Origin: Ophioderma brevispina
Lineage: Eukaryota > Echinodermata > Ophiuroidea > Amphilepidida > Ophiodermatidae
Assembly: GCA_023653785.1 (NCBI GenBank)
Contig: JAMKCH010035963.1
Coordinates: forward strand, 36,961-100,960
Length of the DNA stretch: 64,000 nt
Reading direction: 5' to 3'
Shown here: positions 11,286-23,312 of the stretch, one piece after another
Numbering within the stretch: the stretch's first letter is position 1
Layout: each line of letters starts with the position of its first letter
The notes under the pieces: generated by a model
The model's input: the letters and a program-made list of their open reading frames with translations, nothing else
Told to the model about the DNA's origin: nothing
The model's database searches: none
Position numbers and translations under genes: made by a program

Positions 11286-12270
11286 GAAATGATCATTCAT
11301 AACAGAAACAGTCTTACTTGTAAATGTAAAGCCACAGAGCCATGCATGTGAGCATGCACATGGCCATGTTACATACCCCTAGGTGTGTATTGCTAGGTAG
11401 CAAAAATCGACAAGATGACTGTGAAACACAAATTAGTTCTTATGCCTACACTTAGGAAGTCGGTGGCATTTTGCTGGATGAAAGACAACTTTAGCAAAAC
11501 ACATTTATTCCAATGGAATGCATGGTCCCCCCTGCACCTATTCCTCAATGTTGAATGAAAGAAAAATAAATAATAGGGTGCAAGTGTGCACCATTGTTTG
11601 TACCTCGTACGGATGAGGAATGATGCAACATAAAGTTCGTGTATGTCTTATAACCATAAGACCTGGGATTTCCTCTATGGTCTATGCTCTTAACAAACAC
11701 TGCAGAGTCCATGGTTCCATTGACATTGATAATGAATAGGCCTGTTAGTCCAAAGGTTTTGCTCACAGATCAACACACTAATCATCACTCAGTTTTTAGC
11801 ATATGCATCTGAAAGCCAGGGGTTAAACATGGTTTTTTGGACCCTGTCTACTTGCTTGCCAATTATTGTGACATTCTATTTCCAAAAGTAGTCATTTGTT
11901 CATGGGCTTACGCATTTCTGTTCATTTCGCAGTGAGCCTTTGCAATCCAAGCACACACGTATCCATTCCCAACCTTTTGCGTATTATAAATTGTGTCCCA
12001 AAGTTGATGGTACAAAGTTTTTTTGCATCTTTTTGGCACACCATTTTGCGGCACATCATCAACTTTTATTGTCATTCGCAAATCTGGGACCATTCTGACG
12101 ATAACAGGGTCTGGCAAGACGCGCTCATAATGGCACTCTTCCCATCTCATCACTACGCCAATGCGAACTCCGACTGACTTCCCTTTTGGCCAGCTCTGGG
12201 GTTCATCTTGTCGTTAGCAATCTGGTCAATCCTGGAATGTACTGTAACGATTACCCTGTTCCTTTTTTGT
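11286..12270. other. Spacer, possible further MULE debris
   Basis: Minus-strand frames at 11908-12153 look weakly protein-like (GNGYVCAWIAKAHCEMNRNA) and lie just 3' of the MULE relic on the same strand. They may be its decayed C-terminus. I cannot confirm this. Confidence 0.3.
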
Positions 12271-12279
12271 TTTTGGTTA

Positions 12280-13370
12280 GCATAATATAATACATGAGAT
12301 ACGAAAAGCAGTCAAAAGTCTGACACTGACACATGAACTTATTAATTTCAATGTTGTTGTGGAACACAGTGGGTTAGTTTTGCGGAATAAAAGTGTCCCA
12401 GGTTGGAAACCTTGCCTGCCATCCAGTGTATGCCATATGGATAATCTTCTTTGAACATCAACTGGAATGGTTAACTTTTGCAAGCAGGTTTCTGGTATTT
12501 GGTTTTGTCCTTTTACTGTCAAGCTAGATTTAGTAGCAGCATGGATTTTTGTCATTTTTTTCTACTGGTGGTTTTTGGCCGGCTTGGTGACACAATCTAA
12601 ATTGTGTCTATTTTTTTCAGCATCTTCTTGGACTTTTTCTAGTATCTTTCCTTCTCCACGGTTAATGTGTGGTGAATGCAAACCCACTGTACTCCTCACA
12701 CACAATGTATGGTCCATCGAGAAGTGAATGCTTTTAAAACATCCCTTTGGCCTGTGTCCTTTCAAGTTCCTCATATGGTGATGAAGTTCTTTTGTCCTCC
12801 ATCTGAAGTTTTTGCGCGGCGCATTACTGCATGAAGAGACTCCGGAGGGTTATTGTCCGGTATGGTGTCAATAATACCCAAATCATGGGTGAGCTCTGTA
12901 CGGCAGTGGTCGAATATTTCTTTTGCCTTACTCTTCTTGAGGTAAAGAGAAAACTTGGGCGCTGTCTTCCCTTCACGTTTCTCCATGTCATCCCATTTGT
13001 TATATAAGTGGGAAAGATTGTTTGTATAGTCCTCATAGGAATGGCTGTGTATGAGCCCCATATGCTCTTTGTTACCGCTTACATCTTCCACTACGGTTTT
13101 TGAAAACTTATTTGAAAGTTTCAGCTTTGTGGCTTGAGTTTTCAGATTACGCTCAATGTGGGTAACACATTGCAGAGCCACAGCACCATGTAATGACTGA
13201 TAAAGTGCTTGCTGCAGTGTGCTGTCTCACCATCGGTTACAAAGCACCTAAGCCCAGTTGAAAGAGATGGTCTTGCGCGGGTAATTGCATCAAATAATAT
13301 CCTGTAGCATTCTCTTGTAAGCTTGTGTGTAATCATTATTGGACCTATAATAACAGGATATTTATCAGTT
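12280..13370 (-). pseudogene. MULE-type transposase relic
   Basis: Minus-strand pieces in shifting frames follow the order of Mutator-like transposases in invertebrates: YPVIIGPIMITHK (about 13370-13330), RARPSLSTGLRCFVTDGE (13290-13230), ALQCVTHIERNLK (13180-13140), then YNKWDDMEKREGK, IPDNNPPESLHAVMRR (12870-12820). GLRCFVTDGE corresponds to the second catalytic Asp region. VTHIERNL corresponds to the conserved LRC..H....L block, and PPES..A.MR to the block with the later catalytic acid. A frameshift falls between the second and third pieces, and stops follow 12771. Confidence 0.65.
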
Positions 13371-13489
13371 TTCTTTGATTTTTATCAGGAGGTTCCGATA
13401 GCTTGTGGTAACCACATAAAATTTCCAGAATTTGAACGTTGTGTCCACTGATAATGGGCTACAAGGATATTGCTTGTTACAACAACACT

Positions 13490-13830
13490 GAAAACCCAAA
13501 CTGGTAAATCTGACTAGAAAAAAGCTAGTCCAGATGGTTCCATCTGGACTAGGTTTTATCTAGTTAAGACAGTTTAGGCTAGTCGCTCGACTAGCTTTTG
13601 CCTAGTTGGTCAAGCCTGCTTGACTAGTTAATACTAGTTGCTCGACTAGTTTTTAACTGGCTAACAGCTAGTCAAAATGGGTTCCATTTTGACTAGCTTT
13701 GCCTAGTCATCGTGCTGACTAGTTGCAATAAGCTCTCAACTGGTTTTTAACAGTCAGGCTGCTAGTTTTGCATGCATCGTGCTCAACTGATTTTAACTAT
13801 TCAGGCGGTTCATCTGCTGCTAAAGGATAC
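13490..13830. repeat. CTAGT-word array
   Basis: CTAGTC and GACTAG alternate more than a dozen times in about 330 bp. They form palindromic phrases such as CTAGTCCAGATGG...CCATCTGGACTAG (13528-13555) and GCTAGTCAAAATGG...CCATTTTGACTAGC (13669-13700). The spacing is irregular (20-50 bp). Confidence 0.8.
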
Positions 13831-14062
13831 CTGAGAATGGAATTAAAAAAAATATTCCAATGAGTCACTCAAACAATTTCTTCAATTGTACAAATAACAT
13901 CAAGTATTTTAATTTACCCACACAATAAACACAATTAAGTAAAGTTAAAGTGTCATGCCGAGCAAGCTCATACACCAGGCCCATCTCTCTTTCCTTGGCG
14001 TTCAGGCCCACTCCTCCATGTAATTTTTGTGCTGTGGTGAGTTCCCAACCTCCCACATGAGT

Positions 14063-14063
<1 letters not shown>

Positions 14064-14102
<39 letters not shown>

Positions 14103-14120
14103 GGGGGGGGGGGGGGGGGG
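14064..14120 (+). repeat. Poly-G tract (G38-A-G18)
   Basis: There are 38 consecutive G, one A, then 18 G, followed by TGGGG. The polyproline open frames on the minus strand come from this. Such a run could form stacked G-quadruplexes. Its exact length is unreliable in any assembly. Confidence 0.9.
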
Positions 14121-14239
14121 TGGGGTGCCATACCTTCCCAGCATTGCGCGGGTACTATTTAAACACATGGGTGGAGAGGAGTAATTGAGTTAAGTGCCTT
14201 AAGCCCTTGCCTAAAATTTCAAGCCATACACTGAAAACC

Positions 14240-14590
14240 AAAAACCCTCTTGCTACTAATTTAAAACAGTACACTTGATGTCGATTTTTACTAACTAATA
14301 ATTAGTTCTCTGTAGGCCGTACTAATTTTATACTACTGGTAGTAGCAGCTGAACAAGTTTGCTGAACTAGCTCATGGTTAATAAGGAAATTCATTAGGAC
14401 GGTGCCTACAATTGTGCCTACTAGTATAGAGGGGCCTCTACTAGTTTATAAACTAGTGCAAAATGATGTCGCTTTTTACTACTTTGTTAAAGGGCAGTTA
14501 AGAGTTTCTACTACTTTCACTGATCGGAGGGCAATTAGTAGGGGTCATTGGTACGAGGTTCCACTTAGATGCTCTACTACTTAAGGGAGC
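14240..14590. repeat. TAGTA/CTAGT-word array
   Basis: ACTAGT, CTACTA and TAGTAG words repeat irregularly in both orientations, for example GCCTACTAGTATAGAGG...CCTCTACTAGTTTATAAACTAG at 14415-14458. The style resembles 13490-13830 and the arms of 61736-63442. Confidence 0.6.
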
Positions 14591-15290
14591 TGGAAATAGG
14601 TATCTGAGAGATTGCATTATAATGATAATGATAACATTAAGGACTTTCAATGAAGCCAGGCAATGGAAGTCTAGCCTACTAAACCAACCATGAGTTCTTG
14701 ACCCATACTTTTGTTCACTGCTGAAAATGGGGGGCATCATCTCATAATGCTCACGAAGTTTCAACCACCGAACATAAAGAATGTGAGACGTGGTAAAATT
14801 GCATATGTAATTTGCAAATGTAAAAAAAATAAAAAAAATAAAAAAAATGTGCAATTCTAATAATCATTGAAAATAACTATAGAATTAGCCATAAGGATTG
14901 CAAACTTGTACAGGCCAACTGAAATTATATTTTGGTTTCCGGTTAAACCTATTGTAGAAAGACTTGCATATTTCCTTTGCCTCCCACCCCCCCCCCCCCA
15001 ACTGAGCTTGTGGAATTCAAGTTCAAAATGAAACAGATATACTTCAGAATTTAGGTTTCAAAAATGGGAAGAAAGTACGTCTTTCTCGTAAAGGTTTCCC
15101 TATCGATTTTGTTTGGGGTTTTATTTTTACTGGTTTGTACTAATCTATTCGTTTTTTTTAATGTTACCGGAAACAAAAAATATTTTTCTATTGAACCCAT
15201 TACATCAACTGATAATTAACCTTAAATATATGAAAGACAAAACCATTTTTATAATTTGACCTTTCAAGACCATTCAAATTGACCAATTGG
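14591..15290. other. No gene recognised
   Basis: AT-rich spacer with short A-rich microsatellite text (14821-14848, AAAAAAT units) and a C10 tract near 14989-14999. No coding pattern. Confidence 0.4.
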
Positions 15291-15299
15291 AAAGAAAAA

Positions 15300-15570
15300 T
15301 CCAACATTTTCTTCTGGGTAATTTTACTTGAATAACTTGGAATGACCTACCAAAAAAATTGTGACAAATCTTTTGGAAAGTATAGAGTTGGAGTCATAAC
15401 TAAATTTTGTGACATGGAGAACATTAGTCCATTTCTCAGTGAGGTTGAATGAACAATGAAAATTACGCGGCTGGTGGTACCCCTTGCGACAGTGCGCCGA
15501 TTCTTTAGTGCCATTAAATCCAAAAATGGCGGCTGCCCCCCCCCCTGTATGACCAAAAATGAGTATGCTC
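15300..15570 (-). repeat. Dispersed repeat, inverted copy
   Basis: This block contains the reverse complement of sequence also found at about 16440-16620 and 18390-18580. The common text covers a 'TACAGGG..GGCAGCCATTT' start, 'ACTGCG.GGGATACCCC' and 'TTCACTGAGAA...GGTCA'. The open frames that run through it are shared by-products of the repeat. Confidence 0.65.
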
Positions 15571-16283
15571 AATTGAAAGAATGTATGAACTTAATTATTT
15601 ATGGATCTTAAAGGATAAAAAAATTCAATGGAAAACCAAGTCTAGGATGTTGACCGTAATGAATTATTTATAAGGCCTTTGACTGTTTGTTGTTTGTGTA
15701 TCGAGTCAAATTTTCAGAATGATTCTATTGAGCTGAAATTGGTGTCAACCCGTGGCTCAATGTATTTCATTACAAAAAACTCAAAAACTAAAGGTTGCCG
15801 TATTCTACCTTGATAACCAGCAAAGACCACTAATCGTGACTTTTTTCCAAGTTAACAGGAAATCTAGTCATCAGAGGTTTGGCGAACTATTAACTTTATA
15901 GCTCTTGTAACAAAGGAGAACAATTTACCACCAATTTCAGCTCAATACAAAACAATTTGACTTTTATTGATTCCAACGTCAATTCACTGACCGCAACACA
16001 CGGGTATGCCACGGGAGAAGAAGCCAGCAGGCAGGCGGCAGAGGCGCCCCAGACAGGACGTGATCTCCCCACGTTAGACTAGACATGGTTCCCATTGACT
16101 TTTTTGAATCAAGTGTATAATTCTTTACAAAAAACACAATAAAAAAAATAAAAAAAATAATGCATTGATATTTGTAATTGCACAATAACGTATGTAACCG
16201 GTTTTCTTAAATTTTTCGTGCGGACGTTGATCGCATTCCATACCATATGCAGATTTTGTGGGTAAATGTCAGCTTGCTTTAAT
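15571..16283. other. No gene recognised
   Basis: AT-rich spacer between inverted copies of the dispersed repeat, with an AAAAAAT microsatellite near 16139-16160. No supported coding region. Confidence 0.35.
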
Positions 16284-18251
16284 AAACGCCCCCGTGTGGA
16301 CTTGGGGGCCACATTCAGCGTCACAAACTCAGCCGCGTGCGTGCACTGATCTTTTGCCAATGCGCGTGAAGCTAAAAAATAGGCAGACATTGAACCTCTA
16401 TGTAAACAAAGTTCATAATAAACAATTTTGCAATTTTGAGCATGTTTATTTTTTGGTATACAGGGAGGCATGCCATTTTGGGTTGGGTTAAAATCCACCC
16501 ACAACTTTCGCAGGGATACCCCCTGAAAATTTTCATTCAACTTCATATAAAAGACAAATGCACTGAGAAATGTGATGTATGCTCTCATGGTCACAAATTA
16601 TCCAGATGACCAATGGAAATTCAACACTCATTAGCATTTTGATGTTGATGGTGGGATGTTGTACAATGCAATTGTCATTGAAAAAGACATGAAATGATAA
16701 GGGCCAGCAATCCATAGCCCTTCGGGTTGTCCAATACTGGGGTCCTAGCATATCATATAAATACCTCACAAGTTTATCTCAGTAATGTCTACAATGATAC
16801 TTTATGTGGATTTGATTATAATATTGTATTATACATCTGTCTGTTCGATATGTTTGCCTGAATAAAATGAATTGAAGTCGAATTGAATTGATTGAAATCG
16901 GAAGGAAAAGGTTTGTAGTAATTTTACTTGGAATGACATGAAAACCACCACACACACCCACAACTTGAGCCCAAACCTACATATTCCACATGCCACCTTA
17001 CACCTAACCACACCCGCCACCCACCCCAACGCATCCACACAACATATTTTCTCGCATCCTTCAACCTAACCATGCAATCATCTCTCCATACTTGCTCAGA
17101 CCCCAAATGCCAGGGGATAGAAAATATAAAATCTCAAGTTCATAGAAATGCTGCACTGCTATGAGAAGGTTAAGAGACTTTGCACAGTATTCAAGAGGAC
17201 TCACAGAAGACTTGGTAAGAGAGACTTCACACTGTACTCCAGCAGAATAAGAGTGGAAAACTTGAAATACACTAATTATGAGCTTTCACCTTCCACCTAC
17301 AGACTTGCCAGGGGCAGCATCAGGGAGTGGCAGGGGGTATAGCCATCCTCCAAGAGTTTCAAAATTAAAAACAAAACAGGGGGCAATAAATTGTGTTAAA
17401 ATTAGGGTTTTTACCTATGTGAGTTAATTAATCATGTAATTTTTTGCCTATAAGATTTTACTCATGGTGCTGCCTCTAGTGGAAGCTAGATTGTTGAGAT
17501 TTAATTTTTGCCCATTTTCAACATTCAATCTTGACATAAAAAAAGAAGCAAATTAAAAACAAAGCTGTGGTTTAGAAGTGTGACAATGGAATGAAAATAA
17601 TGTTACAGGGTGTCCCAGAAAAACGGAACCCTAAAAGCACCCTCATTTCCATAACCTCATGTAAATAAATGCAAATTAATTTTCACCTTTTTGAAAACAT
17701 TGATTAATTAGCTTTTCAATACCGAAGAAATTTTTCCTATCGGGTACAAAATGGCTGAGCTATGGTCACTTGAAGAAATTTGCAGTTTTTCGACTCTGTC
17801 CACGGGAACCAGTAAATGTTGCTTCTTGTTGTGCATTTCGACGCCAACGATAAGGGGTCAAAATGCTCAGTAATTACATTTACTCCCTTTGTGAGTTGTT
17901 TTTGAACATATTTTAAACATTGTCTGCAGTAATTTATGTGTGTTTTTAAAATAAATGTTTAGGTAACAGGCCCTAAAGTGAATTTACCGTAATCATTGTC
18001 CCTTCACTGAGGCAACATTGGTGACGAAATGCACAACAGGGTATGACTTGTAATCGGTTTCTGTGGACGAAATAGAAAACGGTCAATTTCTTTAGGTGAC
18101 TCTAGCTCAGTCGTTCTGAAACCGACCGGAAAGATTCCTTCAGTTTTGAAAAGGCAACTAATTGGTTTTTCAAAATATGTAAAAATAAATTTGCATATTT
18201 TTAGTTTATCATGCATTGGCAAAAATCAATGCACTGTGTGTCAGTTGATAT
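16284..18251 (+). repeat. Tandem duplication, copy 1
   Basis: About 1.97 kb matching 18252-19975 in order and orientation. Shared blocks include AGACTTTGCACAGTATTCAA, ATGAGCTTTCACCTTCCACC, TACAGGGTGTCCCAGAAAAA and GTGAATTTACCGTAATCATT. Differences are mostly single-base gains and losses in homopolymers plus a few small blocks. Copy 1 contains the left end of the TIR element but no right end. Confidence 0.85.
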
Positions 18252-19975
18252 ATGCATGCGCCCCTGTTCGTGACTTGGGCCAACTATTCAGCGTCACACT
18301 GCAGCGTCCGTGCAATGATCTTTTGACAAGCATTGAAGTAAAAATAGGCAGACAAAGTTTCATTTATCATTGATTTGAGCATGTTTATTTTGGTCATACA
18401 GGGACGGCAGCCATTTGAGGTTTTGGGATTTAAAAATCCACCCAACACTGCGAGGCGGGATACCCCTGACCAAAATTTTCATCAACCTTCATTAGCAGAC
18501 AAATTCACTGAGAATGGTTTATGCTCTCAATGGTCACAAAAATTTATCCAGATGACCAATGGAAATTCACACTCATTTGCATTTTGACGTAGAATTTGAG
18601 ATGGCTTTTTAAATCAATTGTCTATGAAATCGGAAAACGGACTGCAGTAATTTTACCTTGGAATGACTGAACACCACCCCCACCCCAACTTGAGCCCAAA
18701 CCATACATATTCCATGCCCCTTACACTAACCCACTCACCCAACCCACCCCACCCCAACCTGCACCACAAAAACATATTTCTCGCATACTTACAACCTAAC
18801 CATGTACTCATTTCAAATGCCCCGACCAAGCTGCCAGGGGATAAAAATATTAAACTCTCACAGTTATACCAATGAAGCATTCTCGAGAAGGTAATTAAGA
18901 GACTTTGCACAGTATTCAAGAGGACTCACAGAAGACTTGTAAGAGAGACTTCACACGTATCCAGCAGAATAGAGTGGGAAGGAAAACTTGAAATACACTA
19001 ATTATGAGCTTTCACCTTCCACCTACAGACTTGCCAGGGGCAGCTAGGTAGTGGCGGGGGTCTGCCATCCTCCAAGAGTTTTCAAAATTAAAACAAAAAG
19101 GGGGCAATTAAATTGTGTTTAAATTAGGGTTTTTACCTATGTGAGGTAACTGTGTAATGTTTTTGCTATAAGATTTTAACTCAGGTGAGGCTATAGTGGA
19201 AGCTAGATGTTGAGATTAATTTTGCACCAGTTTTCACATTCCAATTCTTGACATAAAAAAAGAAGCAAATTAAAAACAAAGCTGTGGTTTAGAAGTGTGA
19301 CAATGAATGAAAATAAGTTACAGGGTGTCCCAGAAAAACGGAACCCTAAAATGCGCCTCCATTTCCAGAACATCATGTTAAATAAAATGCAAATGAATTT
19401 TCACCTTTTGAAAACCATTAATAGCGTGCAATACCGAAGAAAGTTTTCCGATCAGGGTACAAAATGGCTTGAGCTATGGTACTTGAAGATATTTGCAGTG
19501 TTTGTCGACTAATGTCAAGGAACAATTAAATGTTGCTCGTGTTGTGCATTTCGACGCCAACGATAAGGGGTCAAAATGCTCAGTAAGTAATTACATTACT
19601 CACCTTTGTGAGTTCTGAGTTGTTTTTTTTGAAAAAAACAGATTTTAAAACATTGTGCTGCAGTAATTTATGTGTGTTTTTTTGTTCATTAAAATAAATG
19701 TTTAGGCTAACAGGCCCCTAAAGTGAATTTACCGTAATCATTGTCCCTTCACTGAGGCAACATTGGTGACGAAATGCAAAACAAGGTATGACTTTAATCG
19801 GTTTCTGTGGACGAAATAGAACAACGGTCAATTTCTTTAGGGTGAACGCTTTTAGCTCAAACGTTCTGAAAACCGACCAGAAAGATTCTTTCAGTTTGAA
19901 AGGACAAACTAATGGTTTTTCAAAAATGTAAAATAAATTGACAATATATTTACAGAAAGTATTATGCCAATGAGG
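18252..19975 (+). repeat. Tandem duplication, copy 2
   Basis: Second copy of the unit starting at 16284, shorter by many one-base deletions. It continues past the point where copy 1 ends into the right terminal repeat of the TIR element at about 19970-20018. Confidence 0.85.
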
Positions 19976-20018
19976 GTACTTTTAGGGTTCGGTTTTTTCT
20001 GGGCACCTGTCCTGTAGT
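19317..20018. mobile_element. TIR element beginning TACAGGGTGTCCCAG (~700 bp)
   Basis: The left end, TACAGGGTGTCCCAGAAAAA then CGGAACCCTAAAA, is matched inverted at 19975-20018 (TTTTAGGGTTCGG, TTTTTTCTGGG) over nearly 50 bp. TA at both edges and the CAGGGTGTCCCA start suggest a Tc1/mariner-like non-autonomous element. No transposase frame is visible. A second left end lies at 17604 in the duplicated copy. Confidence 0.7.
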
Positions 20019-22260
20019 ATAACTGATACACAATTGGGGGAAAATACTTCTGCAATGATTTGAATTGTTGGTGAGCTAGTTTTGAGACAATTAACTAATG
20101 GTACGCCCTTATAATTGTCGTGTTTCACCCGAAGTTAGATTCCCCTCCTTTTTGCCATGCTAGTTTAAAACACATTTCACAGCTCAATTTCACTGTCATT
20201 ATCTGCAAAATGAGCAGACTTTAAAATGATTGAAATTTACTATGTACATATCATTAAATTTAAAATTTAAAAAAAGAAAAAACCTAAAAAATTAAAATTT
20301 TGGAAAATTTTGAACTGGATATATTGAAAGTGTAGTAAACTTTTCCAATTCCAAGTATGGAATAACTCAGTTCACTTCCCCTTTAGCCCCCAAAATACCT
20401 ATATTTGGCTATCGCTTAGGTCAAGGTACTATTAATATCCCCTGCTACTCACACATATATATGCGAAAGATTTACAGAATGGTGCTGTCTTCCATGTTAT
20501 CAAAACTCCATAGCCACAAACTTTCAAGTAATTCACCTTAATTGCTACTTTTAGAAATGATCCAGATGATTTTAGCTTCACTTTGTAAAACCAACTTAAG
20601 GCATGGCAACGTGATATGTTTCAATCCTTTCATTCATTTTGACAAAGTGCAGTAATTAATATTCATATCTCCCCAAAACTTTAATTATGCATTGCGTGTG
20701 CTTATACTCCCCAGATTCTGAGGATTGTCTCCAACTCTCTGTAACATGAACACAACAGGTTCATGCAGCAGTTTTGGAGTATTTTATCACTCTCTGTCAA
20801 CTACAAGTTGAAAAATCCATCTGTGACCAAGGTTGACACTCTTTTTAGTTAAAGACCATTTTGAGTAGTGGCCACAATGTAAATACAAGATCAAAAATTG
20901 TGTTATTTCAATGATGAACTTTCCATACTTCGCTACATATTACTATTCAAATGCAATACTAAGTTTAATGAAAAGGTCAGAAATTGGATTTCCAAAAAGC
21001 TTGTTTTGAAGACTTGTTTACATTAACTTCTGTGCCATAAAAGACTTTAAAAGCCCCTCAACTCATACGTTGTATTTATATTGTCATGCACTTCCTTTAA
21101 ATTGTTCATTAAATTCTGATCAGAAAACCACATGACATTGATTTGTATCAATTATGATTATTAGTTTAGAATGCAAACTACATGAGGTGAAAATCTCAAT
21201 TTTGACATTTACCGTAAAGAGCCAAATTTGGTTCGTGTGCATCCACATTTTTAAAACATTTTCTCTACTTGGAAAACTCCCGAGTTAACATGACAAGGGT
21301 GGTAAGTGGCTTATGTGTGACCCATCCTCAAACCAGAGTCTTGTAGGCTTAGCGACCACAACTCTAATTGACATGGGATTCGTAATCAATTTGTTAGTTA
21401 GATATTGGGCCCAAACCACCGTAAACTTAAATTAATTCAGCCAAAAGGTTCACAGATTCATGTTCACAAAATTCAAACTACCGTCAACTTGCAATTTCAA
21501 ACTCAATCGTCATGCCAAAGTTCAATGCAGTATATCACAAACAATGCACCCAAACCACCGTGAAAACTTCAAGCTACACTACAGTGGATTTCGTCATATA
21601 TAAACCTGCATATCGCACTCTCTGCGCCATCAAAAAATCAGCTTTTTTGCATGGTTGTATTGGAAATGGTTGTAAGTAAAGCACGGGGCGGGTAGTAGGT
21701 TGGTGCAGGCGGTAGGTAGAAAGATCCCTGGAAGTGGTTAAGCTTAACACACGCGTTTTTGGGCAAAAATAACAATTTTGAGTGCATTGTGTACCAATAG
21801 AAGGGATCCCAATGTTTAGTAGAACACAAAACATTGTAAATGCATCTTCAAGACTGCTTTTAATATGCTTTTAGGGCCTTTGTTTTTTACAAGAGAAACA
21901 GTAATATAAGTGGTATATACCAACACTAACAATTTAGAGACAAAATGGGCATTTGCAATTTGGAAAAAAAAAAAATGACTGATTGGCTTGAATCACCAAA
22001 TGTCACTGGTTTCATGTTTTAACAAAAAAATCCAAAAATTCAAACAGTCATTCAAAAGACATGATCATGGCATGCCCTTTGTAAACATATTTTCTAGCTT
22101 GCAGTAATTACAATCAAACATTAGAGTTCAACTTGGATAAGATGGTGATCAGTGGTGTGGTTGTCCATTCCTCAAAATCCATAGTACAACCTCTCTAGGA
22201 ACAGAAGGGTTTTCTTAGTTTTAGTTGGGTGGCAACGTTGAATGAGTTAAATGCACTCAC
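20019..22260. other. Long spacer, no gene recognised
   Basis: AT-rich sequence with no convincing exon. The phrase CAAACCACCGT occurs at 21413 and 21549, too short to define a repeat. Overlapping frames at 21574-21834 show no family motif. Confidence 0.4.
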
Positions 22261-22388
22261 AACGCAGCGACTCCAGATATATATCGGTAGACGTCGACAC
22301 CATTCCAACTCCATACGTAAACATTGTACCATGGGGGAAGTGGGATGAGTCTTGGTACTCGATGAAGAGAGGACTTCCTCCAGCATCC
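22261..22388 (-). CDS. Candidate orphan exon, unknown protein
   Basis: A 128-bp stretch is flanked by a pyrimidine-rich acceptor (TTTTAACTAG) and a strong donor (GTGAGTGC). One frame reads DAGGSPLFIEYQDSSHFPHG and then TMFTYGVGMVSTSTDIYLE, which looks like an extracellular beta-sheet module rather than random sequence. All three frames happen to be open. The frame chosen here would need two bases from an upstream exon and so does not join directly to exon G, which ends in phase 0. I do not recognise the domain. It may belong to a separate host gene. Confidence 0.35.
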
Positions 22389-22795
22389 CTAGTTAAAACA
22401 AAACAATGCATAATAAAAAAGATGGTTACAATTTTACCTGATAGCTATGTTTTGTTTAGTAACAAGCATCAACCATAGGTCTGAAAATAATTGAAAGTGG
22501 AAACGAATATCTCTTGTCTTGTTATTTACTGGAAATGAAGGAACTGTGCATCTTTCCGTTCATATAATTCATATATAAACACAGAGCAAAGTTGAGAATT
22601 TCATTAAAATTTTCAATTCTGAAAAGTCTATTGAAGGTTTGTTCATACTGTACTGCTGCAACTGGTTCGGCGAGTTGCATGACCACATTGCTGCATCTTT
22701 CCACCAATACGGCATTGGATACTGCACTGAACAAAGGAATGATATATTTATATTATTGGCATTGCGCCACAGCAACAGTGTGTGGCTAGGTATTT
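22389..22795. other. Possible second orphan exon, weak
   Basis: On the minus strand an acceptor-like TTCCTTTGTTCAG precedes about 150 bp that are open in two frames. One reads NVVMQLAEPVAAVQYEQTF and continues helical-looking to MNYMNGKM. No good donor follows, so this is only a candidate exon. Confidence 0.2.
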
Positions 22796-22799
22796 GGAA

Positions 22800-23312
22800 T
22801 TAGAGAATAACGGTATGATTGTGGGAAACGGTACTTCTTTACGACGAATTGAACCAACGGCGATACCATTATTTTAAGTGCGAAGAACGAGGCCGGAGGC
22901 CGAGTTCCTTCACGCAAAAATAATGGTCCCACCCTTGTCGCCGGGTTCAAGTCGGCGTTAAAGAGAGTACCGGTTCCCAAATCATACCTTTATTCTCCAT
23001 TCTAAACAGCTTTATCATTTGAGGGCATCTTTAACCCAATTTCGCGATGCTTTACGGCTTAAATACAAACAAGAAAGACTGCCACCACCAGTGACAACAA
23101 TCGACAACCCGTTGAACGCAAACGATCATACGCAACGAGACGGAACGTAGGGCAGGTCGCGCGCGGCAAAGTAGCAAAACGCGTATGACGCGAGCGCATT
23201 CAACCTAAAAATAACATCAATAAGCGGCGGCGTACTACCTGGGTTAATTAAACGAATTCAACCCGGGCATCAGCCAATGAAATTACTGCATTTTCCACAG
23301 CTGTGTAAGAAT
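22800..23312 (+). mobile_element. Hairpin MITE family A, copy 1
   Basis: The left third is an inverted repeat: AGAATAACGGTATGATTGTG near 22804 against CAAATCATACCTTTATTCTC near 22980. Its loop contains GAGGCCGGAGGCCGAG. A second, outer pair follows (ATTCTAAACAGCTT at 23000, AGCTGTGTAAGAAT at 23299). The element aligns along its whole length with 24891-25355 at roughly 85-90%. No coding frame. Confidence 0.8.

Noticed and set aside
13865..14168. Polyproline minus-strand open frames
   Set aside because: They are translations of the poly-G tract.
16109..16594. 161-codon minus-strand frame
   Set aside because: It runs through a dispersed, tandemly duplicated repeat. The corresponding frame in the other copy is broken and no family motif is visible.
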